Below, piece after piece: positions 34,901-43,957 of a DNA stretch of 64,000 nucleotides (position 1 is its first letter; the number at the start of each line of letters is the position of its first letter). Source of the stretch: Shinisaurus crocodilurus (lineage: Eukaryota > Chordata > Lepidosauria > Squamata > Shinisauridae); NCBI GenBank assembly GCA_021292165.1, contig CM037879.1:162432886-162496885 (forward strand), given 5' to 3'. The position numbers were made by a program, and so were the translations under genes. The notes below the pieces were generated by a model that saw nothing but the letters and a program-made list of their open reading frames with translations, searched no databases and was not told the DNA's origin.

Positions 34901-37900
34901 TGTGTTCTGTATAAAACGTACAGGTCTGCTTATGCTAACTTTAGCCATTGGTCTTTTCTACACAAGGCATTTATTGTGTGCTCATGATTCCTTACTCATG
35001 GTTGTTTATGGGTTCTTTAGATGACATTGTGATCCTCCAGTTTCGCTTCTGTTTTTTAAGAGCACTTTCCGGGGTGTGTGTGTTTTAGAGTGTGGAAAGT
35101 GGGGTTATTTCTGAAAGCGAAAGAAAAGGTATTTTCCTACTTGAGTAACTGCGATATCCCACTATAGCACAGTGCCACCTAGAGGTTATGTGGAGGAAAA
35201 GCAGGAAAGGAAAAGCTCTTTGTGTAGAGCTTGGATCTCAACTCTGCGATGAGATGAGACCAAAAGTAGATACAGTGATTAACAGCCTCCTGCAGAAGAG
35301 CTCTTAGATATGGTAATTCTGCAGAAGGCCTAACTACAAGTCTTTGATCAAAACACTGCCAGCTATCAAAGTGAAGCTGCTTTGGCTGAGAAGTCCTACC
35401 TGGATCTTTTAATATCAGGAGAAAGAATAAGCATTAGGGGAAAAGTAGGAAGTGGAGTCTTCTGCATGCCATTATGTGCCATATCTTGTGTGCATCAGGA
35501 AAGGACAATTTTATAGAAAGCCACGGAACATCTTCAGCCACACAACAATTCACTGATATCCAATACTGTTCCACCTTCCAACAGAATAGAAACTGCTGGT
35601 GGAAGAGGTTCCACCTTCTCCCTGCAGCCCCCCAAATCTGCTCTGGGCGGGTTGGGGGATCCTCTGGGGCAGATTTGCACAGTGCAGGGAGGAGGCGAGC
35701 AAAGGGAGATCCCATTGCATGAATGGAAGTTCCATTGCTTGAGTGGAAGTCCACCCACTGATGTTGGATGTAGCCTAATGGGAATAACTCTTAAACCACA
35801 CCTAGCAGATGTCAATCCAGGGCCTTATAATTTCCAGGAGGAAATTCTGTAACTTCCATGAGCTTTTATTTCATTCTGTTAAGTCACAGCAGAGAACTGT
35901 CTCAGTAAGTTTTGAATGAGCAGTTTGATTCTCATTTGCCCATATATATGAGACATGCCCCCCCAATCTCTCTGTAACTGTTTCTTCTTTAATAACAAAG
36001 TAAAGTTATCGTGGGTTTGCACTGACAAATGCAATAATTATTAATCATTTTGTTTGATAGAACAGGGAAGTCTTTATATCTCAGAAGCCATCCACAAGGC
36101 CAAGATTGAAGTGACAGAAGATGGTACAAGGGCCTCAGGCACTACAGGTAAAGCAGATAGACCGGGTTCAGATGATCGGGGAAGAAAAATAAGCCACCGT
36201 AGCTTAATTTCCTGCCCTGCATGTTCTGGTTGCGGGCTGGTGAATTGCCATAATTACTCTTGCCAGGTGTAGTTTGTCGTGTGGTCTGAATCTGGCGAGG
36301 CTGGAGGGCAGGTGGGTTTACAGACCACACTGGAACCCATGGCTTGTTCTAGGGTGGTGGGGTGGTTTGTAAACCACCACCTCCCTCGCCAGGTTCAGAT
36401 GACATGACAAACCACACCCGCAAGGGTAATTATGGTAATTTGGCAGCACATGACTGGCACATGCGCAGGGCGGGAAAATAAGCTACAGTGGCTTATTTTC
36501 CTTCCCCAATTGTGCAAACCCACCCACAGAAATTGTTAATGCATTTATCTGGAAAACAGCAAATGCGTATTACTTAAATTATTCTCCATTCATAAACAAT
36601 TGTCCTTTAGTCACACAGGCTTGACTCTTCCAGGCAGGCAGTTTGCCAACAGGATGTTCTAGGATGTTATGCACCCAATACTTCCAAGCCATAGAGGGAG
36701 GGACTGAACTAATACAAACCACAGTCCAAACTTCATGGGATTAATGGGGTCAGCATAAGTAAAATAGAGCAAATGTGGGATTGGCTTAGGACATTTACAC
36801 AAGCCTTCATAAACTTTGGTTTTTCTTTAGGTAGTTCTTCCCACAATTCTGGTTTAGAATTAAATTATATAACCAGAAGCTGCCATCTGGAGGAACCTTA
36901 ATACCTATTTTAGATAGATAGATAGATAGATAGATAGATCAGACCCACCACATTCAGACAGGGGCGGTTTAAACCTTCCCACCCAGTCACTTTTTTTCTT
37001 AAATTGCCCACGCATGTGGGGGCAACAAAAAGAAAATAAAAAAACCTCAATTAGCACCACTGGAGGATTCATTTTTCTTTTTTATCCCTGTGTGTGTGTG
37101 TGTGTATTGGGGGAGAGTGGCTGGGTGAGAAAGTTTAAAACCTCCCCTACCTGCATATGGTGGTCCCAATCCAGATCAGGTCCCCATAGGTTTACTCTAA
37201 GGCAGGGGTCTTCAAACTAAGGCCCGTGGGCCACATCCGGCCCGCCTTGCCTTTTTATCCGGCCCGGCAGCCGATCGGCGGAAGCAGACTTTTTTTTTTT
37301 TTAACTCTTTCGCTTCAAGAGCCGATTCTTTTAATTCTTTTCCATAATATGGAAAAATTAGTGGTGGTGTTTTACCTCTTATGTATGAGCTGATGTAGCT
37401 AAGTCAGATTTCTAATGTTTCAAAAATGCTACTTTGGATTGAAGCAGAGTATGCTCATTTGTGTGATGGCAAAAACAAAAGTATATTCATGTTAGGCATG
37501 AAACAATTGTGCAACTATATATGTAAATACCACCAGCCCTGCCAGGAGTATTCATTAATATTCCCTCCCCATTCCTTTTTCCTTGTGTGTCGTGTCTTTT
37601 TAGATTGTAAGCCTGCGGGCAGGGACTGTCTTGTTAATTGCTGTAAACCGCCCAGAGAGCTTCGGCTATTGGGCGGGATAAAAATGAAATAAATAAATAA
37701 ATAAATAAGATAACTTTCCATTTAAGGGGGGGGGAAAATCACCCCTATCAAGTAAAAAAAAAAAGGACCCAGGTCCTTTTTTTTTACTTGATCCATTCGT
37801 TCATATTTTTTTCAAACTATAGTCCGGCCCCCCAACAGTCTGAGGGACAATGAACTGGCCCCGTTTAAAAAGTTTGAGGACCCCTGCTCTAAGGTAAATA

Positions 37901-39483
37901 AATAAATAAGCCATTAGTATAGTATAGGGCCAAAAGAGCTATCAAATGGATGTGAACAAACTCAATTAGAAGTGCTGTTGTACAGTGTAATATAATCCTA
38001 TACAAATAGTGAATTCATTCATTCTCCAAGTGTTGCCAAAACGGCTCTACCCATGCACAAGAAGGGAGGTATCAGCAGGCTTGGGGGAATCATAAGCTTT
38101 GCAGAAATACCAAAGAAAAACCTGTTTAAAAACTATGGAGGAAGAGGGGGGGCTGGCTGGCCCGCCAGACTCCCACCCTTTCCTCCTTGCAAAAGGAAAA
38201 CCCAGTACTTGCTACCATGTGGCCCGGAAGGGGGGGCTGGCTGACCCGCCACCACCCCACCCTTGCCTGCTGGCAAAGGAACCAAGACACCCAGAGATCT
38301 CAAGGTACCAGGTTGCCAGCCTCAGCTGTCTGCAACCCTACTTGAATCTCTGTTCAGGGACTCGCCTTCAAGCGGGAGAACCCCAAACAGCCCAATGTGG
38401 ATTGAGCATGCTCAGTGACTGCAGAATACCGAGTCTGTTAGTGGGGTGGGGGTGGGGAATGGAGTATCATGGAAGAGGGCATGGCTGGCTGGCTGGCTGA
38501 AATTCTGAACAAGAGCACTCTGCACTGCAACATTTTGTTACAGATCCTGCTTGTTCTTACTGTAAATAAATATATTAATTAAATAAATAAATAAATAACA
38601 CAGACAGACATGTATTTCATTGCTAGAGTGGTAATTTCCACTTTTTTGTGAGGCTTCTGGAATTGAACGAAGGGAAATAATGAAAGCAGGCATTCACTAA
38701 ATGTTTTATTAACCCAGCTATGGTGCTGCTAAAAAGATCCCGGGCTCCTGTCTTCAAAGCTGACAGACCTTTTCATTTCCTCCTAAGGCAAGCCAGAACA
38801 GGTAAGCATCTATTAAAATGTATCCGTAGAAGTAATTATTATGATAGCATGTACTTCTCTCATGTAACTTTACCTACATTAGAATGAGTGTAGCGGACTG
38901 ATTCCTTGAAAGCACCACCACACCAAAGACTAGGTGTCTGATTTTTCTCATACAAAGTTTCAAAATCCGGAATGGTACTTTCAAATAAGCAATTTCAGCC
39001 ACATGTGTCCTGAGTCCTATGAAAGAACTGTAGCATGCCTCCTATCTCCCTGAACAAATGAATCAGCTCTATTTGTCTATCCAGAACTAGGCTAAGCAGA
39101 ATATTGTGCCTGGGGCCACAAATTTGCTATTTTTTAAAAAATGTATACTGTATATAATGTGAATATATATATTCACATTTTAAGACCCTATTCAACATTG
39201 CTTGCTTAAGTGTTAGCCACCTTATATACTTAATTATATTCCAGCTTTTAAACAATGAACATCTTAGTTCCCAATTTCGAAATGTTATTGACTTCCAAGT
39301 GTAAGTTTGGCTCCCTGTTCTCCTACACATGCTTATCCTGTTGTATAAGAAGAATTACATTTAAATACCATTGTGCTAGCATGAGCATATTTCCAAAATG
39401 AGACTGACTATGCAAATTTTCTTATTTTTGTTTTTACAGGTTCAATTCTGTTCATAGGAAGACTTACAAATCCTACAGAGTAA
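25663..39483 (+). CDS. SERPINE3: SERPINE3, complete gene in eight coding exons, 402 residues
   Basis: This is a clade E serpin, predicted secreted and a serine-protease inhibitor of unknown target. Joining 25663-25924, 27352-27585, 29831-30028, 32353-32551, 34555-34655, 36061-36147, 38718-38801 and 39440-39483 gives 1209 nt with no stop before TAA. All introns are GT-AG; intron phases are 1,1,1,2,1,1,1. Residues 1-20 form a hydrophobic signal peptide. The hinge at 351-360 (EDGTRASGTT) has the small residues typical of inhibitory serpins. By alignment to PAI-1 as I recall it, P1 is Arg367 and P1' Ser368. ADRPF (375-379) is the breach-region signature, and the C-terminus has the usual FIGRLTNP form. 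The length is normal for a serpin. I recognised it from human SERPINE3, which shares the LLKRSR and KADRPF segments. Mobile elements fill the introns, but none breaks an exon. Confidence 0.95.
26105..26335. mobile_element. Two adjacent MITEs in SERPINE3 intron 1
   Basis: 26105-26200 is a short element with inverted 'gcaatcctatgca' and 'tgcaaaggattg' ends and a 'gagtttacttctgagtaga' arm. 26203-26325 is a good copy of the 'agacagaaaaaag' palindrome with a central 'gccagcatggctggc' turn. Confidence 0.65.
26470..26715 (+). mobile_element. tRNA-derived SINE with expanded GGA tract
   Basis: The head has pol III boxes: A-like 'tggtgtagtggtgag' and B-like 'ggttctagtcc'. A middle region 'tgggccagtcactgactc' follows, with the tail 'aaaaaaggtggggtataaat'. 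A (GGA)n run of about 27 bases sits before the tail. Copies are at 27855-28065 (+), 31614-31856 (-) and 45531-45735 (-). No tRNA fold remains. Confidence 0.85.
27030..27216 (-). mobile_element. tRNA-Ala-like SINE
   Basis: The minus strand begins 'ggggccatagctcagtcgt' with box A, then 'ggttcaatccc' (box B), then a SINE body ending 'ggtccaaggcagcttact'-like. The tRNA part resembles tRNA-Ala but continues into a non-tRNA body, so it is a SINE. Confidence 0.8.
27352..27585 (+). CDS. SERPINE3: SERPINE3 coding exon 2
   Basis: The acceptor 'cttgtacctag' gives Asp88 across the junction, then QDTQDFLRTVYKEVA and ELACALFVQAGI. These align with human SERPINE3. An earlier AG at 27317-27318 would use a frame without serpin similarity and is rejected. 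Donor gtaaag; phase 1. Two potential N-glycosylation sequons (NST, NRT) occur near the 3' end. Confidence 0.93.
27750..28168 (-). mobile_element. tRNA-Ala-like SINE interrupted by another SINE
   Basis: Body sequence at 27750-27845 and the tRNA-like head at 28075-28168 belong to one minus-strand copy of the 27030-27216 family. They are separated by the + strand tRNA SINE at 27855-28065. The nesting shows the relative age of the two families here. Confidence 0.75.
27855..28065 (+). mobile_element. tRNA-derived SINE, nested insertion
   Basis: This is the same family as 26470-26715, with head 'gccagtgttgcatagtggtt' and B box 'ggttctagttcc'. It ends in 'gtaagccaccttgggttca' and an A/T tail, inserted within the tRNA-Ala-like SINE. 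Confidence 0.8.
28270..28365 (-). repeat. LINE/SINE 3' tail fragment
   Basis: On the minus strand it reads as a 'ccgccttgg' and 'aaaggcggcatataaat' tail followed by AATAAA repeats. It is the L2-type end shared with the SINEs. Confidence 0.55.
28370..29830. other. SERPINE3: SERPINE3 intron 2, unassigned plus AT-rich repeat
   Basis: A LINE-type tail (aaaggcggcctagaaataaa) lies near 29250, and a TTTATTTA run at 29365-29410 resembles an L1 3' end on the minus strand. No exon is apparent before 29831. Confidence 0.4.
29831..30028 (+). CDS. SERPINE3: SERPINE3 coding exon 3
   Basis: The acceptor is 'tctctcctttgcag'. The exon encodes VVSTMYFKSIWQRKFTFTDT (strand 3A and the shutter/breach neighbourhood) and ends VPTMYLSTEVNYG. 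Donor gtaatt; phase 1. Residues 166-231. Confidence 0.93.
30225..30320. mobile_element. MITE, 'ggatccagacttagt' family
   Basis: Ends 'ttggatccagacttag' and 'ggcctagtctggatcga' are inverted. A middle 'ctgaaatcaaagggactta' relates it to 21065-21215. Confidence 0.55.
30400..30525. repeat. Imperfect inverted repeat in SERPINE3 intron 3
   Basis: 'gaggtttttgggaaatagc' and 'ctttgtttattctggga' on the left pair with 'tctcagaataaacaagac' and 'gtttctcaaaaacctt' on the right. It could fold as a stem of about 45 bp with mismatches. The origin is probably a MITE. Confidence 0.6.
31614..31856 (-). mobile_element. tRNA-derived SINE
   Basis: This is a full minus-strand copy of the 26470-26715 family, from the TTTATTTA tail at 31617 to the head 'gagagccagtgtggcgtag' (minus strand) at 31856. 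Confidence 0.85.
32028..32272 (+). mobile_element. MIR-like CORE-SINE
   Basis: The tRNA-like head 'gtagtgtagtggctagaag' and B box 'ggttcgaatct' are followed by a 'taggtggccttaggcaagcc' body and a tail 'aagcgctctgaatacttga'. This order matches MIR-type SINEs. Confidence 0.7.
32353..32551 (+). CDS. SERPINE3: SERPINE3 coding exon 4
   Basis: The acceptor is 'cccaacttgcag'. It encodes VVELPFLGETVSMFVVLPSD, the usual serpin strand 2B-3B block, and ends in LRRTKMDIFLPR with the Arg codon split across the donor gtaaag; phase 2. Residues 232-297. Confidence 0.94.
32735..33173 (+). mobile_element. Possible solo LTR in SERPINE3 intron 4
   Basis: The segment begins TGTTGTGATA and ends GTGTTACA, has AATAAA at about 33140, and is flanked by aagtg and gagtg (4 of 5). 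No internal retroviral genes are present. The call is tentative because the inverted ends are short. Confidence 0.35.
33648..34000. repeat. Dispersed 350-bp repeat, partner of 17730-18085
   Basis: It starts 'cagtgctggctccagg'-like ('agtgctggctccaggc') and carries the same blocks as 17730-18085 in the opposite orientation. Confidence 0.5.
34555..34655 (+). CDS. SERPINE3: SERPINE3 coding exon 5
   Basis: The acceptor is 'caccatcttttcag'. It encodes FRIHNHLDLKMVLPALGITD followed by the canonical MFDP and ADFKGIS segment. Donor gtaact; phase 1. Residues 298-331. Confidence 0.94.
34656..35560. other. SERPINE3: SERPINE3 intron 5, no gene seen
   Basis: No exon or named repeat is apparent in this part of the intron. 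Confidence 0.4.
35570..35800. repeat. Dispersed repeat related to 1080-1300
   Basis: It shares 'ctctggggcagattt' and the surrounding C- and G-rich blocks with 1080-1300. The right part contains a repeated 'ggaagttccattgc' motif. Confidence 0.4.
36061..36147 (+). CDS. SERPINE3: SERPINE3 coding exon 6 with hinge
   Basis: The acceptor is 'cattttgtttgatag'. It encodes LYISEAIHKAKIEVTEDGT and the proximal hinge RASGTT. The hinge keeps Thr at P14 and small residues at P12-P8, consistent with an inhibitory serpin. Donor gtaaag; phase 1. Residues 332-360. Confidence 0.94.
36162..36525. mobile_element. MITE with about 40-bp terminal inverted repeats
   Basis: The left end 'accgggttcagatgatcgg' continues to 'aaaataagccaccgtagct'. 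The right end is its diverged complement ('agctacagtggcttatttt' to 'gtgcaaaccca'). It lies directly after SERPINE3 coding exon 6, 14 nt past the donor, without disturbing it. Confidence 0.7.
36913..36939. repeat. (GATA)n microsatellite
   Basis: About six gata units. Confidence 0.9.
37203..37886. mobile_element. hAT (Charlie-like) element with 8-bp target duplication
   Basis: Ends CAGGGGTCTTCAAACT and AGTTTGAGGACCCCTG are flanked by perfect octamers ctctaagg (37195-37202 and 37887-37894). The interior contains a nested L2-type 3' end (gagcttcggctattgggcg, with AAAT repeats, about 37575-37705) and a short A/T hairpin near 37752-37794. The TIR resembles hAT lineages I recall from several vertebrates. 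There is no transposase frame. Confidence 0.85.
37887..38717. other. SERPINE3: SERPINE3 intron 6, no gene seen
   Basis: A GC-rich patch at 38140-38300 is not conserved coding sequence as far as I can tell. AAAT repeats lie at 38570-38600. Confidence 0.4.
38718..38801 (+). CDS. SERPINE3: SERPINE3 coding exon 7 with reactive centre
   Basis: The acceptor is 'ttttattaacccag'. It encodes AMVLLKRSRAPVFKADRPFH. The bond predicted to be cleaved lies between Arg367 and Ser368; an adjacent basic Lys366 and Arg369 make a trypsin-like target likely. Donor gtaagc; phase 1. Residues 361-388. Confidence 0.94.
39440..39483 (+). CDS. SERPINE3: SERPINE3 terminal coding exon
   Basis: The acceptor is 'tttgtttttacag'. 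It encodes the closing strand SILFIGRLTNPTE and TAA at 39481-39483. The short terminal exon matches the end of a typical serpin C-terminus. Confidence 0.92.
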
Positions 39484-39525
39484 ACTTGTCCAATCCATGC
39501 TTCCCCCTGTCTGGTTTCCCAAATA

Positions 39526-39531
39526 ATTAAA
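39526..39531 (+). terminator. SERPINE3: Candidate SERPINE3 polyadenylation signal ATTAAA
   Basis: The common variant ATTAAA lies 43 nt after the stop. This would give a very short 3' UTR. Later AT-rich sites are also possible. Confidence 0.4.
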
Positions 39532-41580
39532 GCATACAATGCATATTTAAATAGCACATTTTAAGTCTTGCAAATATCAAGAGGAAGTTGTGGGGAGCCT
39601 AGGACTGTAAAAAAAAAATTTTTTTAAGGATGCTTTTTGCCATTTGTATAGTAAGTGGCTTTGTTTTGTTTATAGCAGTTATTCTGAAAAAATGCCTTAA
39701 GGTAGAACTACATGTTATGTGTAGTTCTGTAATTCCTTTCACTGATGTTCCTTCATTTTACAAACTGCAGTATGAAGGGACAGTGGCTTCTTAACCCTTT
39801 CACCTCAGGCTTTCCACCTACCAACAATGCCTCCTCTCCCTTCCTGCTTTTACCCCTATTACAGAAAAGATGTGGACATTGATCCTCTTACAACCTGTAG
39901 ATTTTCTCTACCAGATAATCAGTCTAAGTATGGTGTACTAATACTTATAACTGCTGGTTAGACCAGCATTCAACTGCCAGCACAACAGAGAGCTGGCTGG
40001 AGAATCTCCTTGGTCTGAGCATCTCCTTGGCATACAAAAGGCAAATATTCTGCAGCAGGGCCCATAATACCCTATGAGCCCCCCCCCCATGCTACAGAAG
40101 GAATATCCCAAGGAACCATACACCATGTTCTTCAGTGACCAAGAGGTCTGTCAGGTCAGGTCAACGACCCTACAAATTCCATTTTAACTTCAACAGTTGT
40201 GGTGACTATGGGAAAAGGACTACAAGATGGCACAAGATGGCAGCTGGAGCTTGGTCAGTTAACAGTGGGAACAGAAACAGTGGGTCACTTCTTGTCTTAT
40301 GCTGGACCATTAAAAATACTGCAGTATTTTCTTAAAGATATTATCCCAGCCAAGGTGGCCCATCAGGCGGGTATCATGGGCATTTCTGAAAACTTATACC
40401 CCAAGTCTAGAGACCAATTAGTAATTGTGGCTCTCTAGTGCTGCCCACCTGGATTCTTACTCAATAGAAGAGCTCGTTGTCTCATATAGTGGATATTAGC
40501 AGACGCGAGCCCACAGATCATACACTTCAGCCAATGAGGCACTCACCCATTGAGTTGCCTGGAATAGGGCCATAGATTCAGTCAAGTCTGGCATGTTCTC
40601 TGCTTGGAGCAGATGCTCAGCATAGAGGTTCTGAAACCACCAGCTGGGGCAGAAAGCTTGTGATCAGCACTGGGGAAGTGTATCCAATAACCGGGCCTAG
40701 CAACCCTCTAAACCAGTCTCCTGGGATTTGGTGAAGCTCCCTTCCAATGGTAATTTCAATTCTAAAGCTATACAGCCTTCCACCCTGATACCCAGTACAC
40801 AACTCATCATTGTCTCAGTAGGCCAAAGTTGTATGACTGCTCTTGTTGGGACCACATATAGTTTCCCAAGAGGACTAGTAGATGGTCTAGCTAGCATCTG
40901 GAGTTTTGTGCCTCATTGCCCAGCCATGTCCACTGAGGGCTGTTGTGTTTCTGGATGAATTGTTGGGATGCCAAGTTTCACAGCAGGTGCAACAATTTTT
41001 CTGCTTCCATGTGCGGACAGAGAACACATTCATGGCTAATCCCATTTATAAAACACCAGCAATCTGAAAGATCCCCCACCAGATCTCCTCATTTATGCTA
41101 GCATGGCAGGAGTAATACCTCATAGTTTCAACTATGGTCTGTGGGAGGCAGGCAGAGCTCAGTGTACAGCTTGGAACACTGGGGCATAGGCTGGGGAGCA
41201 TTAAAACAGCATCCGACAGCCACTAGAGTTTTTCCCTCTCAAAAGAGGATCAACTCATATTCTACAACATTTGGGGGTGACAGTTTGGTGAGATGAATGG
41301 GCATGGCTATGACTATTACGTGAAGGGAAATCACCAACATGTATATACTATGAAAGCAGTAGGTTAGATAATGTGAAGAAACTGAGGTAAAACTGAGGTA
41401 AAAGTTAACTGTTATGTTTTGTTTCAATGACTAAAGGACTGGATGGGTTAACAGCAGAAGAACAATGTATGACTTTTACTCCAGGTTTGTGACTCAGGAA
41501 AGTTACATTGCATGCTGTGGTGATAAAATGGCAGTTACTGTTACCAGGGAGAGGGAAATGAAGCCAGGTTTCAATCTTTA
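39532..41580. other. Intergenic SERPINE3-WDFY2, unassigned
   Basis: Around 40100-40960, both strands show open runs of 60-80 codons, with phrases such as IIPAKVAHQAG on the + strand and several Gly/Cys-rich stretches on the minus strand. No frame is long or recognisable. It may be a decayed retroelement. I see no exon of INTS6 here. Confidence 0.3.
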
Positions 41581-41583
41581 TAC

Positions 41584-41833
41584 AGTAATACCTTGGATTA
41601 CAAGTAACTTGGTTTGAGAGCGTTTTGCAAGACAAGCAAAAATTTTAATATTTATTTAAATTTTTTTGACTTGATATACAAGCGTCGTCTTGCAATACAA
41701 GTACTGTACTACGACTTAAATTAAAAATCTCTGTACACATTTTTTGGGGGGGATTTTGTTTTGATATAAGAGTGTTTTGGATTACAAGCACCTTTCCGGA
41801 ACAAATTATGCTCTCAATCCAAGGCATGACTGT
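41584..41833. mobile_element. Tigger/pogo-like MITE with TA target
   Basis: This is the third copy of the family at 4134-4384. It starts 'cagtaataccttggattac' and ends 'ccaaggcatgactg', with TA on both flanks. The interior, including a 'gttttgatataagagtg' phrase, matches 5584-5836 closely. Confidence 0.75.
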
Positions 41834-43230
41834 ATATAGGAAGGTAGGATCAAAATTGGTTCCATCTGAATGGAGAAAACCTGAACGATTTAAAGATGCC
41901 CATTGGTCCTAAGTTTAAACAGAGGTGCTGTGATGCAATGTTGGCCACAGCAAAGCTGATTGGCTGGAGGGTTCTGGCTGGAGCAAATATAAGGGCTGCC
42001 AGGAGTTGCTTGGGGAGTTTTGCCTGAGGAAGAGTCATCAGGAGGTGTCTTAGTGACTTAAGTTTGGTTAGGAACTGGGGCTTCTAACAGCAGGATTGGT
42101 GGTAAGTAACTGTACAGAAACCCTGTTTTAAAGTAGTAACAGCAATCTTAAATAATAAACTTTCTCATTTCTTTTTAATAAAATGCTATTATTTAATAAT
42201 AATAATTTAATTATTAAATAATAATAATTTGCTTCTTTTCCTGGTACCTCTGGTCTGTTCCCCCCCCCAACCTAATGACCAGCTACCTTAGCGGGGGAAA
42301 GGTGTATATTAAATAAAGGGGTGCAGTTTAATGGTGGTAGCGGAAGTGAAGGGAGAGATTGCCCAGTGCTGAAGGGTGATCCTCCACATTTGGTGTTAGT
42401 GGTGAGATTGTGCTAGAGTAGAGGGTCCCACCTTAAGACCAGGTTAATCACAGATAATATCCAACATTTATACAGCACCTAACAAAAGAAAATGCCACTA
42501 TCATCTACCCACTTCCAGATCAAAATGCACCGTGCAGCTTCAGTGTGAGAATGGAGAAAGAACACTTTAATCTCAAGAATTATTCAAAAGGTCTTTATGA
42601 ATAAAGTTTCAGCTGCTTGGATATGAAGACTTTTGGGATGCATCCCATGGGACATATACTATGCCTAAACAAATGACAAGCAAACCAACATTCTTTCGGT
42701 ATTGAGAGGCAGCAGCTACTCACTTCGACCTTAATATGTGTGTTTGTGGAGTTGTAAGATGGGGTGTTTGGACAGGAGAGGGTTAATGGAGCCTGGATGA
42801 CTGAAAATGTTTCTTACTAGTCAGTGGCAAAGTTACCAGGCACATCTTTTGTTAGGAAGACTGCTGGCTAAAGGGCCAGTGAATGCTTTCTGAATGGCTA
42901 GGAAATACTTGATAGGTCCTAAAAGGGGGTATGCCTTTCTCCCCTCAGTCTTAACTGATGGAATGTAGGTCTGTGGGTGAAAAGAAACAATAAAAACTGC
43001 AGTTTGAGTTTGAGAACTGAGACAGACAGAGTGGGTGGTGGGATAGTTTTGGTCTCTATAACATAACAGCATTTTGGACTGCTAGCTGCTTATCTATAGA
43101 GATCTGATAAATCTGTGGAATTTGCTGTTGGGAGGATTTAGGCTCTTTGCCTCCACCTGTGCTTAACCTGTATATTTGTAAATAAATTCAAATATGTCAA
43201 GACACCATAAAGCTCCAGGGGCCTTTTTCC
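41834..43230. other. Intergenic, LTR-like segments without coding sequence
   Basis: 41840-42175 has a TATA-like 'aaatataagggctgcc' followed by AATAAA at about 42155. 42740-43200 has a similar layout with AATAAA near 43182. Both look like solo LTRs, but I could not define termini or target duplications. Confidence 0.3.
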
Positions 43231-43370
43231 AAAGGAAACCAAACCCCAGGCGGCACTGCATCCCTGGAACATCTCATCACTTGGAAGTGGGGCAAGCATA
43301 ACAATACATGTAAGCAGAAGACAGCAAAGACAAAGTCTTCCACATCTACCGTACACACTACACAGTAAAG

Positions 43371-43491
43371 CAGCCTTCCCCAGATGTTTTAGACTTCAAT
43401 TCCCTTTAGCCCCAGCCAGCATGGCCAACAGTTGGGAACCCTGGGAGTTGTAGTCCAAAGCATCTGGACGGCACCAGGCTGGGGAAGGCTG
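43371..43491. mobile_element. Palindromic hAT-type element with 8-bp target duplication
   Basis: It begins CAGCCTTCCCC and ends GGGGAAGGCTG. Octamers cagtaaag at 43363-43370 and 43492-43499 are identical. The arms are imperfect. Confidence 0.85.
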
Positions 43492-43602
43492 CAGTAAAGG
43501 GATTTTTGGCATCTTGCTGACATCCATGCAGGTCACTGGGTGACCTTAGGCCAGTGACTAGCAGTTAGCACTTAAGAGTTGACTCTAAGCCTTAGCCTAA
43601 GC

Positions 43603-43949
43603 CAGTGCTTCTCAATTATTTTCTGTCATGCCCCCCCTAGGAAGAAGAAAACATTTCGCGCCCCCCGCGCGACTGTAAATAGTATCATTTGTCTATAAAA
43701 TTGTTATAAGTACACCTCTGCATAACACTGTATCCTTATTAACGTATAAGAGAATAAAAAAAGAAAGAAATGTGGATCAATTTACAACAAAGAATAGCTT
43801 TATTAACTGTAGCAGAAAAGATTTAAAGGAGCACAGGATTTAAAGGAACACAATATTAAAAAAAACTTTTAACTGAGGTCAAACGAGCCCCCCTTTACGG
43901 AGCCTCGCGCCCCCCCTGGGGGGCCCGCCCCACTATTTGAGAAGCACTG
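43603..43949. mobile_element. hAT non-autonomous element, 347 bp, perfect target duplication
   Basis: Ends CAGTGCTTCTCAA and TTGAGAAGCACTG are flanked by gcctaagc at 43595-43602 and 43950-43957. C-rich blocks near both ends surround an AT-rich middle. It has no coding capacity. Confidence 0.88.
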
Positions 43950-43957
43950 GCCTAAGC

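Noticed and set aside
36913..36939. CRISPR-like repeat array
   Set aside because: It is a simple GATA microsatellite in a vertebrate intron; there are no spacers.
40100..40960. Processed pseudogene or novel gene
   Set aside because: Open runs are short, on both strands, and I cannot match them to any family; no splice or promoter context.
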